Positions 35,294 through 44,508 are shown, numbered from the stretch's first letter. The stretch: 64,000 bases of DNA from DASYXT01 sp035934555 (GCA_035934555.1 DASYXT010000133.1:1-64000), one strand, 5' to 3'. Program-made: numbers and translations. Notes: generated by a model from the letters alone, not told the origin.

Positions 35294-38200
35294 TTAGAGG
35301 TGCCTCACTCGATAATACCTGTGCGGTTGGCCGCCCGAGGTCGTATCGATATACACGTAAGGGGTGCTGGGTAAAGTCAACGTGGTTAAGCTCGTCCAGG
35401 ACACCAAGTCATTGGAATAATCGATCTCATATTGTGCTCCCACAATTCCATTGATGGTGACCCCCGCATACAGATTCAGGTCGATGACCGTCAAGGCTGC
35501 CGAAGCGCTGACAACCGCGCCGTTGGTGTTGCTGACCGTTACCCAATAAATGCCCTCGTTGGCCGCGCTCAGAGTCGGGAAGTTCAGGCATGAGCCGGTC
35601 GCCCCGGCGACGGGTATGCCGTTCTGGTACCATTGGTAAGATAAGGCGCCCACGCCGCTGGCCGCGGCGCACAGGCTCGCGCTGCCGAACACACTCCCCG
35701 TCGTGTTGGTCGGGTTCATGGTGATCATGGGCACCGGGCCAATGGCGCATTTGCCCGCCACACTCGCGCTGTACAGCGCGTTGATTTCCGCCGGGGCCAA
35801 CGCCCGGTTATAAATCGCGGCTTCATCCACCAAGCCGTAAAAGTACTCGCCACAACATACCGAACTGCCGATGCGCGTGTCGGACGTCGCGCCAAAATAA
35901 TTGGGCTCAACGGCGTTGGTCGCATACGGCGTGCCGTTGACGTAAATGATGCCATTGGTGCCGTCGACCGTTTCGGCCACGTGGTACCACAAGCCAACTT
36001 GCGGGAAGAACCCGGAAGGTATGCCTATGCTGCAGCCGCCCGGCTGCCGGATGGTCGCGACAAACTGCCCGTCCTGCAACGCGATCCCCCAATCCTGACA
36101 AGTGGCATAATCGGCCACAATGGCGTGCCGCCCGCTTGGGCTGACCGCGGGGTTGACCCAGGCTTCGACAGTCCAACGTGTGCCCGGCGACCACGGCCCG
36201 ACATCGATATACGCATTCTGGCCATTCAAATTGAAGCAGTACCCGTCGTAACCCGGCGAGAAGGTGACTCCGCCGTTAATGGTGCCATTATGCTGCCCGA
36301 GCTCGTCCAGGGCATTGCTCTCACCTCGCCACCAGGCCAACAGCCCGTCTGGCGCCCTAAGGCACGGCACCACGTTCAACGTCAGGTTGGTCTGGACCTG
36401 CTCATTGAACGCATCGGTACCTTGCACCGTGAACGTATAGGAACCGAGGGCCGTCGGAATGCCGAAAAACGAGCCGTCGCTCTGAAAATTCATGCCGGCA
36501 GGCAGCGTCCCGCCGATTTTGCTGAACGTGAAAGGTGGCGCAGCATGAGCCAGGGTGATCGGTTGCGAATAATAGATATTCGTTTCAGCCGCCATCAGCG
36601 TTGCCGGCACAATCACCGGCGCACCGCACTTGCCCTGCGGACCGGCCAGGAAAATGGATTGGATCTCGGTGGCCGTGAGCGCGCGGCCATAAACCGTTGG
36701 CTCGTCAATGCGCCCGCTAAAGAGGCAATTGTACCCCCCATTGTTGATATCGGCGCCAATGAGGAATGGATGGGTGTCATACTGTAGGACGCCACCGGCG
36801 AGCGCGGTCGCCACCGGCCACGCGTTAACGTAAAGGACCTGATTCCCGCTGGCGCTGTCGACGGTGTATGCCAGGTGATACCAAACCCCCGGCGCAGGAT
36901 TCAGCGGATAGCTCAAGACCGGACCGTTGCCTGATACATAATAGACCGTTGCGTTGAGCGTGCCATCCTGGACCCACAGCACGTAAGAATCGCCCGTGCC
37001 CCCGCCCAGTGGTTTGCCCATAATCACCCGGCAACCATCCGAACGATTGAACAAGACCCAGCACTCCAGGGTTACGTTGGTTGGGCGGAGGGAGAGCGAG
37101 TCGTTGACCACAACGTAAGAACTGACGCCATCGCACCCAAAAGCACCGCCGACCATTCCCGGCACAAAGGAATAGGCATTGGTAACCGTCAGCGTGCCAT
37201 TGTTGGTGCCAATCATGTCATTGGCTGAACCATCCCCTGGCCACCAACTGATGACCCCCGCCGGGGGCGACAGGCAGGCATACGGCGCCGGAACTACCAA
37301 ATTCGAGATGTTGTTGGCAAAATCCGGATCGGTCTCATCCGCAAGCACGACCGCCTGATTGGTTTGCGACCCGCTGATCGGCTGGACCGTAATAGTCACC
37401 GTGAAACTATTGCTCGCGGCCAGGCTGGGCGCGGTGCAAGTCACCACGCCATTGGTCAGGCCGCAGGTGCCTAATGTCGACACTGCCGATATGTAAGTCG
37501 AGTTCGGCGGCAACGTGTCGTTCAATACAATATTGGTCGCGCCGGCAGGGCCGGCATTGGTGACGGTCAGCGTCAATACCAGATTGCTGCGAACCATTGC
37601 CGGGTTCGGCGTGCCGACCGTAGTGACAGCCATGTCCGCGAGGTAGGGCGAACCGACCAGCCCGACTGGCGCCACATCATCCAGATAACTATCCAAATAC
37701 TTATAGGTGCTGTAGGTGCTGGCGTTGGTCAGGTAGCCGGAGCTGGAATAATCAATAAAGACGATGTTTCCGCCGTTATCAGCCACCAGAATATGACCTC
37801 GGGCATCTACGGTGCCTTGGTCCAGCGCACTGACCGGGAATGTCAGGTCCCCAATGATCGTGGCATTGGACGGATTGGCCAGCACATGGCTTACGTGCGT
37901 GCTGCCGAAAAGAAGGAAGGTGCCGCTGAACGGATCATAGGCCATTCCGTGAGCGGCCGGCACCCCGGCCAGTAGCCGATGCGTCGTAAAATTGGTCATG
38001 TTTATCACCCCGAAATTTCCATTACCGCTGGGGCTGCTCACCGTATAGTAAGTATAGCCTGCCGCGTCCCAGGCGAGCGTCCCGACCGAGGTGTCATCAC
38101 CGGCGACGGTGTGTGCGATTCCGTTGGTAAAGTAAGGCACCAGGGGGATCTCTGAAAGCGCGGGGCTGCCGCTGTACGAGAACCCGGCCCACGCCCGCTG

Positions 38201-38587
38201 CCGGTTCGGATCCAACGCCAGGTGGCAGGAGCCGCCCCCGGACGGCACGGCCAGGTACGTGCCGGTAAGAGGATCGACCTTGCTGATGGTCCCGCTCCCG
38301 CATGCGCCCACAATCAACGAGCCGTCGGCCGCCACTGTCAGCCCATCCGCGCCATTGAGGTCGACGATGACTACGGAATTGCTGAACACGAAGTTGGTCG
38401 TGCCATCGTAATAATAGTTCACCTTGTTCACGTCGGCCGGGCTCTGGTACCGCGTGTAATAAAGCAGGCCGGAAGTCGGTGTTCGGGCGCGGGCGGCCGG
38501 CATCAGCACCACCAGGGCCAGCGGTAAAAATCGGCAGCCACGAGTCAGCAATGGAGAGCAGCGATGCGTACGCATAATTAAGGGCAT
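35294..38587 (-). CDS. Large secreted LamG/DUF11/Ig-like surface protein
   Basis: About 1097 residues. After a signal peptide (FLPLALVVLMPAARA), residues about 40-310 look like an NHL/SMP-30-type propeller. A DUF11 domain follows (LVLTLTVTNAGPAGATNIVL), then LamG domain 1 (VISWWPGDGSANDMIG), a putative Ig segment, LamG domain 2 (GLLAWWRGESNALDELG) and an Ig-like domain. The end (VGAQYEIDYSNDLVSW to RYYRVRHL) is the C-terminal module common in verrucomicrobial surface proteins. It probably binds glycans outside the cell. Starts at 38593 (TTG), 38587 (ATG) and 38575 (ATG) are possible. Confidence 0.85.
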   Translation of the reverse strand: MPLIMRTHRCSPLLTRGCRFLPLALVVLMPAARARTPTSGLLYYTRYQSPADVNKVNYYYDGTTNFVFSNSVVIVDLNGADGLTVAADGSLIVGACGSGTISKVDPLTGTYLAVPSGGGSCHLALDPNRQRAWAGFSYSGSPALSEIPLVPYFTNGIAHTVAGDDTSVGTLAWDAAGYTYYTVSSPSGNGNFGVINMTNFTTHRLLAGVPAAHGMAYDPFSGTFLLFGSTHVSHVLANPSNATIIGDLTFPVSALDQGTVDARGHILVADNGGNIVFIDYSSSGYLTNASTYSTYKYLDSYLDDVAPVGLVGSPYLADMAVTTVGTPNPAMVRSNLVLTLTVTNAGPAGATNIVLNDTLPPNSTYISAVSTLGTCGLTNGVVTCTAPSLAASNSFTVTITVQPISGSQTNQAVVLADETDPDFANNISNLVVPAPYACLSPPAGVISWWPGDGSANDMIGTNNGTLTVTNAYSFVPGMVGGAFGCDGVSSYVVVNDSLSLRPTNVTLECWVLFNRSDGCRVIMGKPLGGGTGDSYVLWVQDGTLNATVYYVSGNGPVLSYPLNPAPGVWYHLAYTVDSASGNQVLYVNAWPVATALAGGVLQYDTHPFLIGADINNGGYNCLFSGRIDEPTVYGRALTATEIQSIFLAGPQGKCGAPVIVPATLMAAETNIYYSQPITLAHAAPPFTFSKIGGTLPAGMNFQSDGSFFGIPTALGSYTFTVQGTDAFNEQVQTNLTLNVVPCLRAPDGLLAWWRGESNALDELGQHNGTINGGVTFSPGYDGYCFNLNGQNAYIDVGPWSPGTRWTVEAWVNPAVSPSGRHAIVADYATCQDWGIALQDGQFVATIRQPGGCSIGIPSGFFPQVGLWYHVAETVDGTNGIIYVNGTPYATNAVEPNYFGATSDTRIGSSVCCGEYFYGLVDEAAIYNRALAPAEINALYSASVAGKCAIGPVPMITMNPTNTTGSVFGSASLCAAASGVGALSYQWYQNGIPVAGATGSCLNFPTLSAANEGIYWVTVSNTNGAVVSASAALTVIDLNLYAGVTINGIVGAQYEIDYSNDLVSWTSLTTLTLPSTPYVYIDTTSGGQPHRYYRVRHL

Positions 38588-38594
38588 TAGCAAA

Positions 38595-38624
38595 ATTATA
38601 TAACCAGCTTGAGCTCGCGTGCAA
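38595..38624 (-). promoter_or_regulatory. Sigma70-type promoter of the LamG gene
   Basis: On the minus strand TTGCAC (38619-38624) and TATAAT (38595-38600) are 18 bases apart. The expected start of transcription, about 38588, nearly coincides with the ATG at 38587, so the message may be leaderless or use ATG 38575. Confidence 0.55.
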
Positions 38625-38702
38625 GCTCCGGCAGGTCCGTACGTTACCCGATGAGGGTGGCGACCCCAACGAATGCCTAACGCTGTTCATCTCCGGTTTC
38701 CC

Positions 38703-38730
38703 ATTCCACCTCCGTAAATCGAGGTGGAAT
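38703..38730. promoter_or_regulatory. Perfect 10-bp inverted repeat in the divergent uvrB/LamG spacer
   Basis: ATTCCACCTC (38703-38712), 8-base loop, GAGGTGGAAT (38721-38730). It may be an operator or an RNA hairpin. It does not match a LexA site that I know. Confidence 0.5.
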
Positions 38731-38828
38731 GAAAGCGAGCAACGCACGGGTGGGCTCCCCCACTTTTAATCATACGCATGGCCGCCCACGCGTTGACGCC
38801 CGTTTGTTCGGACCTTAGGTTTGTTCTT

Positions 38829-40883
38829 ATGTTTGAACTGGTTTCACCCTTTGGTCCAGCCGGGGACCAGCCACAGGCCATCGACAAGCTCGCGGCGGGT
38901 CTGGCGGCGGGGGCGCGCCACCAGGTGTTGCTCGGGGTGACCGGCTCGGGCAAGACCTTCACCATCGCCAACGTTGTCCAACGGGTGGACCGGCCCACGC
39001 TGGTCATTTCCCATAACAAAACGTTGGCGGCGCAGCTCTACGCTGAATTCAAGAGTTTCTTCCCCAATAACGCCGTCGAATATTTCGTCAGCTATTTCGA
39101 TTATTACCAACCGGAGGCGTACATCCCGCGCACCGATACCTTTATCGAAAAGGATTCGAGCGTGAATGACGAAATCGAGCGACTGCGGCTTTCGACGATG
39201 AGTGCGTTGTTCTCGCGGCGGGACGTCGTCGTGGTGGCGAGCGTTTCCTGCATTTACGGCATCGGCAGCAAAGAGGATTACGAAGCGATGGTCATTCCGT
39301 TGCGGGTGAGCATGGAGTTGAGCCGCGAACAATTCCTGCGCCGCCTGGTGGACCTGCAATACACGCGCAATGACATCGAATTTACCCGCGGCCAGTTTCG
39401 CGTCCGCGGCGATACCGTCGAGCTCTGTCCCGCCGGGCGGGAGGACGGCTTGCGCGTCGAGTTCTTTGGTGACCAGATCGAGCGGTTGACGCGGTTCGAC
39501 CCGCTCACCGGAACGCAATTGGAATCGTTGCCGGGGGTGACGGTGTATCCGGCGAAGCAATTCGTGGCTCCGGCCGAGAAGTTGCGCCCCGCGCTGCTGG
39601 CGATTCGGCAGGAACTGGGCGAACGGATTGCCTGGTTCGAGAAGCGCGGGCAGTTGCTCGAAGCGCAGCGGATAAAAATGCGCACCGAGTATGACCTGGA
39701 AATGATGGAGGAAATGGGCTTCTGCTCGGGCATCGAGAATTATTCGCGGCACCTCGCGGGCCGGGCCGCCGGCAGCCGGCCCTGCACGCTGTTTGATTTC
39801 TTTCCGAAGGATTTTCTGCTGGTGATTGACGAATCGCATGCAACGTTGCCGCAAATTGGCGGCATGTACGAGGGCGATCGTTCGCGTAAAACGGTACTGG
39901 TTGAGCACGGCTTTCGCCTGCCTAGCGCGCTGGACAACCGGCCCCTGAATTTTGAGGAGTTCCAAGCGTTGCAGAACCAGACGATTTACGTCAGCGCGAC
40001 GCCAGCGGCGCGCGAGATGGGTTGGGCGCGTGCCGGCGCGCCCGCCAACACCGCCGGGATCGCCGAGTTGGTGGTGCGCCCCACGGGGTTGGTAGACCCG
40101 ACGATCACCCTCAAACCGTTGGCCGGGCAGATTGATGATCTGATTCACGAATGCCGCAAGCGCGCCGATGCCAAAGAACGCGTGCTAGTGACCACTTTGA
40201 CCAAACGCACCGCCGAGGAACTGACCGATTACCTGCGCGAAATCGGCATTAACGTCCAGTATCTGCACAGTGAAATCGATGCAATTGAGCGGGTGGAAAT
40301 CCTGCGGGCGTTGCGCAAAGGCGAGTTCGACGTGCTGGTCGGCATCAATTTGTTACGCGAGGGGCTGGACCTTCCCGAAGTCTCGCTGGTGGCCATTCTG
40401 GATGCAGATAAAGAAGGGTTTTTGCGCAGCGAGACCAGCCTCATCCAGACGGCCGGCCGCGCCGCACGCCACCTCAACGGCGAGGTCATCCTCTACGCCG
40501 ACGTCAAAACGCAGAGTATTCAAAAATTCCTGGCGGTATCCCAGTACCGGCGCGAAAAACAATTAGCGTATAACGCGGAGCACCACATTACTCCGCGCAG
40601 CGTGGTCCGGGCCGTCGAGGAGAGCCTGTCCTCTTACCGCCAAACGGCGGGCCAGGCCCAATCGTTCCTGGCCGAATCGGGCGTCGATATCGACATCAGC
40701 GAAACGGTTAAGGAACTCGAACAGGAGATGCTCGCGGCGGCCAATAATCTCGAGTTCGAGAAGGCGGCACTGTTGCGCGACCAAATCCGCGAGCTCAAGC
40801 GAACGATGGACGGCGGCAAGACGGTTGCGACCGCCGCGCCTCGGCCAGTCAGTTACGCAAGGGCAAAGGGCAGACGACGGTGA
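38829..40883 (+). CDS. uvrB: Excinuclease ABC subunit UvrB
   Basis: The damage-verification subunit of nucleotide excision repair, 684 residues. It begins MFELVSPFGPAGDQPQAIDKL. Walker A is GVTGSGKT (36-43). The beta-hairpin region carries YFDYYQPEAYIPRTDTFIEKD, and DESHATLPQIGGMYEGDRSR is the motif II area. The C-terminal UVR domain (ELEQEMLAAANNLEFEKAAL) that contacts UvrC is present. I chose ATG 38829 over the in-frame ATG at 38778, because the family starts at MFEL. uvrA and uvrC are not in the window. Confidence 0.96.
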   Translation: MFELVSPFGPAGDQPQAIDKLAAGLAAGARHQVLLGVTGSGKTFTIANVVQRVDRPTLVISHNKTLAAQLYAEFKSFFPNNAVEYFVSYFDYYQPEAYIPRTDTFIEKDSSVNDEIERLRLSTMSALFSRRDVVVVASVSCIYGIGSKEDYEAMVIPLRVSMELSREQFLRRLVDLQYTRNDIEFTRGQFRVRGDTVELCPAGREDGLRVEFFGDQIERLTRFDPLTGTQLESLPGVTVYPAKQFVAPAEKLRPALLAIRQELGERIAWFEKRGQLLEAQRIKMRTEYDLEMMEEMGFCSGIENYSRHLAGRAAGSRPCTLFDFFPKDFLLVIDESHATLPQIGGMYEGDRSRKTVLVEHGFRLPSALDNRPLNFEEFQALQNQTIYVSATPAAREMGWARAGAPANTAGIAELVVRPTGLVDPTITLKPLAGQIDDLIHECRKRADAKERVLVTTLTKRTAEELTDYLREIGINVQYLHSEIDAIERVEILRALRKGEFDVLVGINLLREGLDLPEVSLVAILDADKEGFLRSETSLIQTAGRAARHLNGEVILYADVKTQSIQKFLAVSQYRREKQLAYNAEHHITPRSVVRAVEESLSSYRQTAGQAQSFLAESGVDIDISETVKELEQEMLAAANNLEFEKAALLRDQIRELKRTMDGGKTVATAAPRPVSYARAKGRRR

Positions 40884-40907
40884 AGTCACATCGCAGGGCT
40901 CTCAACC

Positions 40908-40963
40908 GGAGGAACCTCAGAAATCAGAGAAAACAGGGATCAGTTCATTTCTCTGTTTCCTCC
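40908..40963. terminator. Imperfect inverted repeat between convergent genes
   Basis: GGAGGAAC...CAGAAATCA near 40908 pairs imperfectly with a stretch ending TTTCTCTGTTTCCTCC (to 40963). It lies between the convergent uvrB and epimerase-like genes and could serve as a two-way terminator. Confidence 0.4.
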
Positions 40964-40995
40964 TGAAAAAGCGACCGCCCAATCGCGATCGCATC

Positions 40996-42021
40996 TCAAC
41001 AGAACTGGTGCAAATAATGTGCTCCGTGCCAGAAACCGGCTTCGGGAGCGAACGTATCGTCCTCGTGTTCGATGCTTAGAACCCCCTCATAACCGACCTG
41101 GCGCAGGTGGCCGATGTACTCCCCCCAATGAATGTCGCCATAGCCGGGAATACAATAGCGCCACCAGCCCTCGCCCAGGATCCCCACGTAACTGCGCCGT
41201 TGCACATCCACCAGGCAATCTTTGGCGTGCGTATGGAAAATCCGTTTCCCGAAGCGCATCACCGGGATCATGATGTCCAGTTCCTGGTGAACCAGGTGTG
41301 AGGGATCATAATTGAACCCGAAATTCTCGTCGGGGATCACTTCCATCAGGCAATCGAACGTGTCCAGGCCTTGCAAATTCGTCGCGAACCAGTTCTCGAC
41401 CGCCACGCGGATGCCCTTTTCTTTGGCGTGATCGATGATCGGCCGGAAGACCTTTGGCACCGCGGTTCGGAGCATCTGGATTTTGCTCACCCCATGATGT
41501 GGGAGCCCGGTTATCATGCAGATGGTGGGCACGCCCAGCAGCGCTGCCGCATCGATCATGCTCTTGGCCATGCTCTGGACCTCTTCGGTCTTTCCCGACT
41601 CGGTACTGTTCATGTAATTGGCCAGGCTGCTGATCTCCAACCCGCGCTGCGCCAAATCCCCTTTGACCCTCTCGGCATCGGCTTGGGTGAAGTTGGTCGG
41701 GTCGAGCAGCTTGCTTTCCCGGTTGGCCATCACTTCCAGTGCCGAGATCGAGCAGCGTTTGGCCATGTCCAGCGCCTGGTCCAATGGCAGGCCACTCACC
41801 GGCGCGGTCATCATTCCCACCCGGATGGACTTCTTGCCTGAACCCCTTTCGGCGTCGGCTCCGTCGGCGCTGAGCGCAGCGGCGCCGAGCCAGCCTGTGG
41901 ACGCCGCGGCAGCGACGCCCGCGGCCGCCCCAATAAACGAGCGGCGGGAAAGCGCTTTGGCATTGTCTTCCATGGAATGAGGCAATGCGCTTGCCTCCAA
42001 TGAATCGGCATCGTGGTTCAT
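40996..42021 (-). CDS. Tat-exported sugar phosphate isomerase/epimerase-like TIM barrel
   Basis: A 341-residue member of the xylose isomerase-like TIM-barrel family (AP_endonuc_2). The twin-arginine signal ALSRRSFIGAAAGVAAAAST directs export. Barrel features include ALEVMANRESKLLD, RVAVENW (a metal-ligand Glu), NFGFNYDPSHLVHQ and IFHTHAKD (His/Asp ligands), and GVLSIEHED near the end. It starts at ATG 42021; the longer frame to 42207 only shadows the ThuA gene. It is 16 bp after the ThuA gene, so the two likely act together. The sugar is unknown. Confidence 0.85.
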   Translation of the reverse strand: MNHDADSLEASALPHSMEDNAKALSRRSFIGAAAGVAAAASTGWLGAAALSADGADAERGSGKKSIRVGMMTAPVSGLPLDQALDMAKRCSISALEVMANRESKLLDPTNFTQADAERVKGDLAQRGLEISSLANYMNSTESGKTEEVQSMAKSMIDAAALLGVPTICMITGLPHHGVSKIQMLRTAVPKVFRPIIDHAKEKGIRVAVENWFATNLQGLDTFDCLMEVIPDENFGFNYDPSHLVHQELDIMIPVMRFGKRIFHTHAKDCLVDVQRRSYVGILGEGWWRYCIPGYGDIHWGEYIGHLRQVGYEGVLSIEHEDDTFAPEAGFWHGAHYLHQFC

Positions 42022-42037
42022 AAACTTAAAATCGCTT

Positions 42038-42961
42038 TTAGGCCGGTGACGGATTTTTCGACGCACCCGGGGCGGCTTGCTGCAGGTTGCGGCGAGCATT
42101 CGCGCGCACGGCGCCGGTCGCCCAATGGATGCCGCCGAAAAGGACGCTCTTGAAAACCGGGTTGGTCCAGACGTCTTCCCGATGGCCCATGCTGGTGTAG
42201 AACACACGACCGCGCCCGTAAGGACGCGCCCAGGTTTCAGGGTAGGGCGGACGCTGATACATGTTGCCCTTCATCCCCTGGGTGTCCTGGACGAGAATGA
42301 CATGCAAATCAGGCGCGAAGTTTTTCAGCGAATACCACTCTTCCTGCGGGTTGAAATCTTCGGGGAAATCCTTCATGCCGGGGAAATGCTTGTCGGCCGG
42401 GATCAGGCGCGACCGCTGCTGGGCTCCGTGAATGATGAACTCGGCGCCGAGCATCGTGATGTAGGGATCGCGCTGGTCCGGTGCGTCGTCCTTGTAGCGT
42501 GTGTCGGGGTGGCCGTAGTTAGGGCTGTGAAAGGTATCGGCGGCGCAATGGGAGCCGATGAACCCTTTGCCCTGGTGAATCGCGTCCAGGAACGCTTGCT
42601 TGCCTTCAGGCGTCATCGGCGGGTTCTTGTCGGTGCCGGGCGTGGTTAAATCGCCGGTGGTGACGAAAAAGTAGGCATCGAACTGGCCGAGATACTCCGG
42701 GTTAAACAAACTCCCGTCCTTCGAGAAGGTGAACTCGACGTTCTCTTCCGGACCCCATTGTTGCAGCAGGTTCTCGGCGAAACTAGGCTCGCCGTTTTTT
42801 CGTTGAATAACGCTGTGCTCGAATCCGGAGGATTTCGAGAAGAAGAGTACTTTGCGTTTTTTGCCGCTAGCCGCGGCATAAAGTGTGGAAGGAAAGAGTC
42901 CAACGCTCAATGCGCCAAGACCAGCGCAGGCGAGCATCTGCCGTCGAGTGAATGATTTCAT
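42038..42961 (-). CDS. Tat-exported ThuA-domain protein
   Basis: A 307-residue ThuA-like protein (glutamine-amidotransferase-like fold). The Tat signal TRRQMLACAGLGALSVGLF is followed by KKRKVLFFSKSSGFEHSVI. Other family landmarks are YFFVTTGDL, GKGFIGSHCAADTFHSPNYG, and GRGRVFYTSMGHREDVWTNP. ThuA proteins are tied to uptake and oxidation of trehalose-like disaccharides, but the reaction is not settled. This one heads the minus-strand pair with the epimerase-like gene. A related ThuA protein lies at 45789. Confidence 0.88.
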   Translation of the reverse strand: MKSFTRRQMLACAGLGALSVGLFPSTLYAAASGKKRKVLFFSKSSGFEHSVIQRKNGEPSFAENLLQQWGPEENVEFTFSKDGSLFNPEYLGQFDAYFFVTTGDLTTPGTDKNPPMTPEGKQAFLDAIHQGKGFIGSHCAADTFHSPNYGHPDTRYKDDAPDQRDPYITMLGAEFIIHGAQQRSRLIPADKHFPGMKDFPEDFNPQEEWYSLKNFAPDLHVILVQDTQGMKGNMYQRPPYPETWARPYGRGRVFYTSMGHREDVWTNPVFKSVLFGGIHWATGAVRANARRNLQQAAPGASKNPSPA

Positions 42962-43027
42962 CACTCGACAATGCCGCGCATCGCCCGTGAGATCAACCCT
43001 GTTTCGCGCCGGAGTGCGCCGGAGCTG

Positions 43028-43139
43028 GCCGGAGCGCGGACTTTAGTCCGCAGCAACCATCTAGTTGAAGGTGGCGTGGATATGTCACAGCACGCTTCAG
43101 GGTTCGAACGTTGCTGCGGACTAAAATCCGCGCTCCGGC
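43028..43139. mobile_element. MITE-like palindromic element upstream of mqnE
   Basis: Two 30-bp arms (43028-43057, beginning GCCGGAGCGCGG, and 43110-43139, ending CGCGCTCCGGC) are inverted copies with a single mismatch and enclose 52 bases. The element has no coding content. It lies between the divergent ThuA and mqnE genes, about 65 bp before the mqnE start. Related arms occur at 6701 and 32311. Confidence 0.8.
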
Positions 43140-43204
43140 ACGAGAGTTTCGCCCCAATGTTTTGTCGCGGTTGCGCAAACGGCTGTTTTCAGCCATGCTG
43201 GTTC

Positions 43205-44377
43205 GTGCATTTTTTCGTCCAGCGCAGTGAACTGCGCGAGCTCTATGACAAAGTCGCCGCCGGGGAACGGTTGTCCGAAGCCGATGCGCTGCGATTGTTC
43301 GAGAGCAAGGATCTGAACACGCTTGGAGCGATGGCCGACCTGGCGCGGCAACGCAAAGTCGGCCGGCGGGCCAGTTATATCCTCAACCGCTACATTAATT
43401 ATTCCAATTACTGCATCCTGAGCTGCCAGTTCTGCGCGTTCGCTCGCAAAAAGCGCGATGCCGATGGCTTCCAATTTACCATCGAAGAAATCGTGCAGAA
43501 AGCGCGCGAGGCGCTGCATCTTGGCATCACCGAACTTCATATCGTCGGCGGTCTGCATCCGAGTTTACCCTTCACTTATTATACTGACCTGCTCAAGGCG
43601 TTGCGCGCGCTGGATGCGCGGCTGCAATTGAAATGCTTTACCGCAATTGAAATCCTGCACCTGGCGTGGCTGGCGAAAATGCCGGTCGTCGAAACCTTGC
43701 GCAAACTCAAACAAGCGGGGCTGGACTCGCTCACCGGCGGAGGAGCGGAAATTTTCCGGCCGGAAGTGCGTTCGGCCATTGCGCGGGGAAAAGAATCCGC
43801 CAACGAATACCTCGAGGTGCACCGGCAGTGGCACCAGCTTGGAGGCCGCAGCACCTGCACGATGCTGTATGGGCATGTCGAGTCGTTGGCCGACCGCGTG
43901 GACCATCTGCGCCGCTTGCGCGAATTGCAGGACGAGACCCATGGGTTTGTCGGCTTTGTTCCGCTGCCCTATCACCCGCAGAACAATCGCATTCCGGTAT
44001 CGCATCCGCCGACCGGGTTCGACACCTTGCGCACCATCGCCATCAGCCGGTTGTTCCTCGATAATTTCGAACACATCACGGCTTATTGGGTGGGGATGGG
44101 CCTGAAGCTGGCGCAGGTCGCGCTTAATTACGGCGCCGATGACCTGCACGGCACGATCCTCGAAGAACACATTTTCCACATGGCCGGCGCGACCGCGCCT
44201 CAACTGCAAACCGAGGCGGAGATGGTCAAAGCCATTCGCGAGACCGGGCGCACGCCCGTGCAGCGCAACACGTTTTACGAGGCTATTAAAGAATGGGATT
44301 CTGCGCCGATTTCGACTCCGCCCGCCGGCAGACAAAAGCGGCAGAGGGCTGCCGCAGTCCAAAACCTCACGGAATGA
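43205..44377 (+). CDS. mqnE: Aminodeoxyfutalosine synthase MqnE
   Basis: A radical SAM enzyme of the futalosine route to menaquinone. The cluster motif CILSCQFC gives Cys70, Cys74 and Cys77. Family segments are LYDKVAAGERLSEADALRLF, LHIVGGLHPSLPF, GLDSLTGGGAEIF and STCTMLYGHVES. I chose GTG 43205 because the family starts near LRELYDKV; an in-frame ATG at 43157 would add Cys-rich residues from noncoding-looking DNA. The last residues, AGRQKRQRAAAVQNLTE, come from the repeat element at 44335, so the natural C-terminus was replaced or extended. Confidence 0.9.
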   Translation: MHFFVQRSELRELYDKVAAGERLSEADALRLFESKDLNTLGAMADLARQRKVGRRASYILNRYINYSNYCILSCQFCAFARKKRDADGFQFTIEEIVQKAREALHLGITELHIVGGLHPSLPFTYYTDLLKALRALDARLQLKCFTAIEILHLAWLAKMPVVETLRKLKQAGLDSLTGGGAEIFRPEVRSAIARGKESANEYLEVHRQWHQLGGRSTCTMLYGHVESLADRVDHLRRLRELQDETHGFVGFVPLPYHPQNNRIPVSHPPTGFDTLRTIAISRLFLDNFEHITAYWVGMGLKLAQVALNYGADDLHGTILEEHIFHMAGATAPQLQTEAEMVKAIRETGRTPVQRNTFYEAIKEWDSAPISTPPAGRQKRQRAAAVQNLTE

Positions 44378-44508
44378 GTGGCGTGCCCGTGTTTGCGACA
44401 GCGTTGTGTGAGCTGCGGCAGCTCTCTGCCAGTCCAAAACCTCGCGGAATGAGTGGTGTGCCCATGGTCGCGATAGCGTTGTGGACTGCGGCAGCCCTCT
44501 GCCGCTTT
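44335..44508. mobile_element. MITE-like element with 26-bp perfect terminal inverted repeats
   Basis: The left arm (44335-44360, starting AAAGCGGCAGAGGGCTGCCG) and the right arm (44483-44508, ending CCCTCTGCCGCTTT) are perfect inverted copies over 26 bp. Inside are two 75-bp tandem units (44356-44430 and 44431-44505), each beginning AGTCCAAAACCTC. It encodes nothing itself. Its left part forms the last codons and stop of mqnE. Partial copies occur at 6660 and 7359. Confidence 0.85.

Noticed and set aside
38822..38838. GTTC, 8 bases, GAAC across the uvrB start as a LexA site
   Set aside because: The spacing does not fit any LexA motif I know, and the site would overlap the start codon; I see no second example in the window.
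42022..42207. A 62-residue N-terminal extension of the epimerase-like protein
   Set aside because: It only reads the 3' end of the ThuA gene in another frame, and the Tat signal starts well inside.
43095..43120. GGTTCGAAC resembling a tRNA T-loop
   Set aside because: It lies inside the palindromic element, and no acceptor stem or anticodon arm can be drawn around it.
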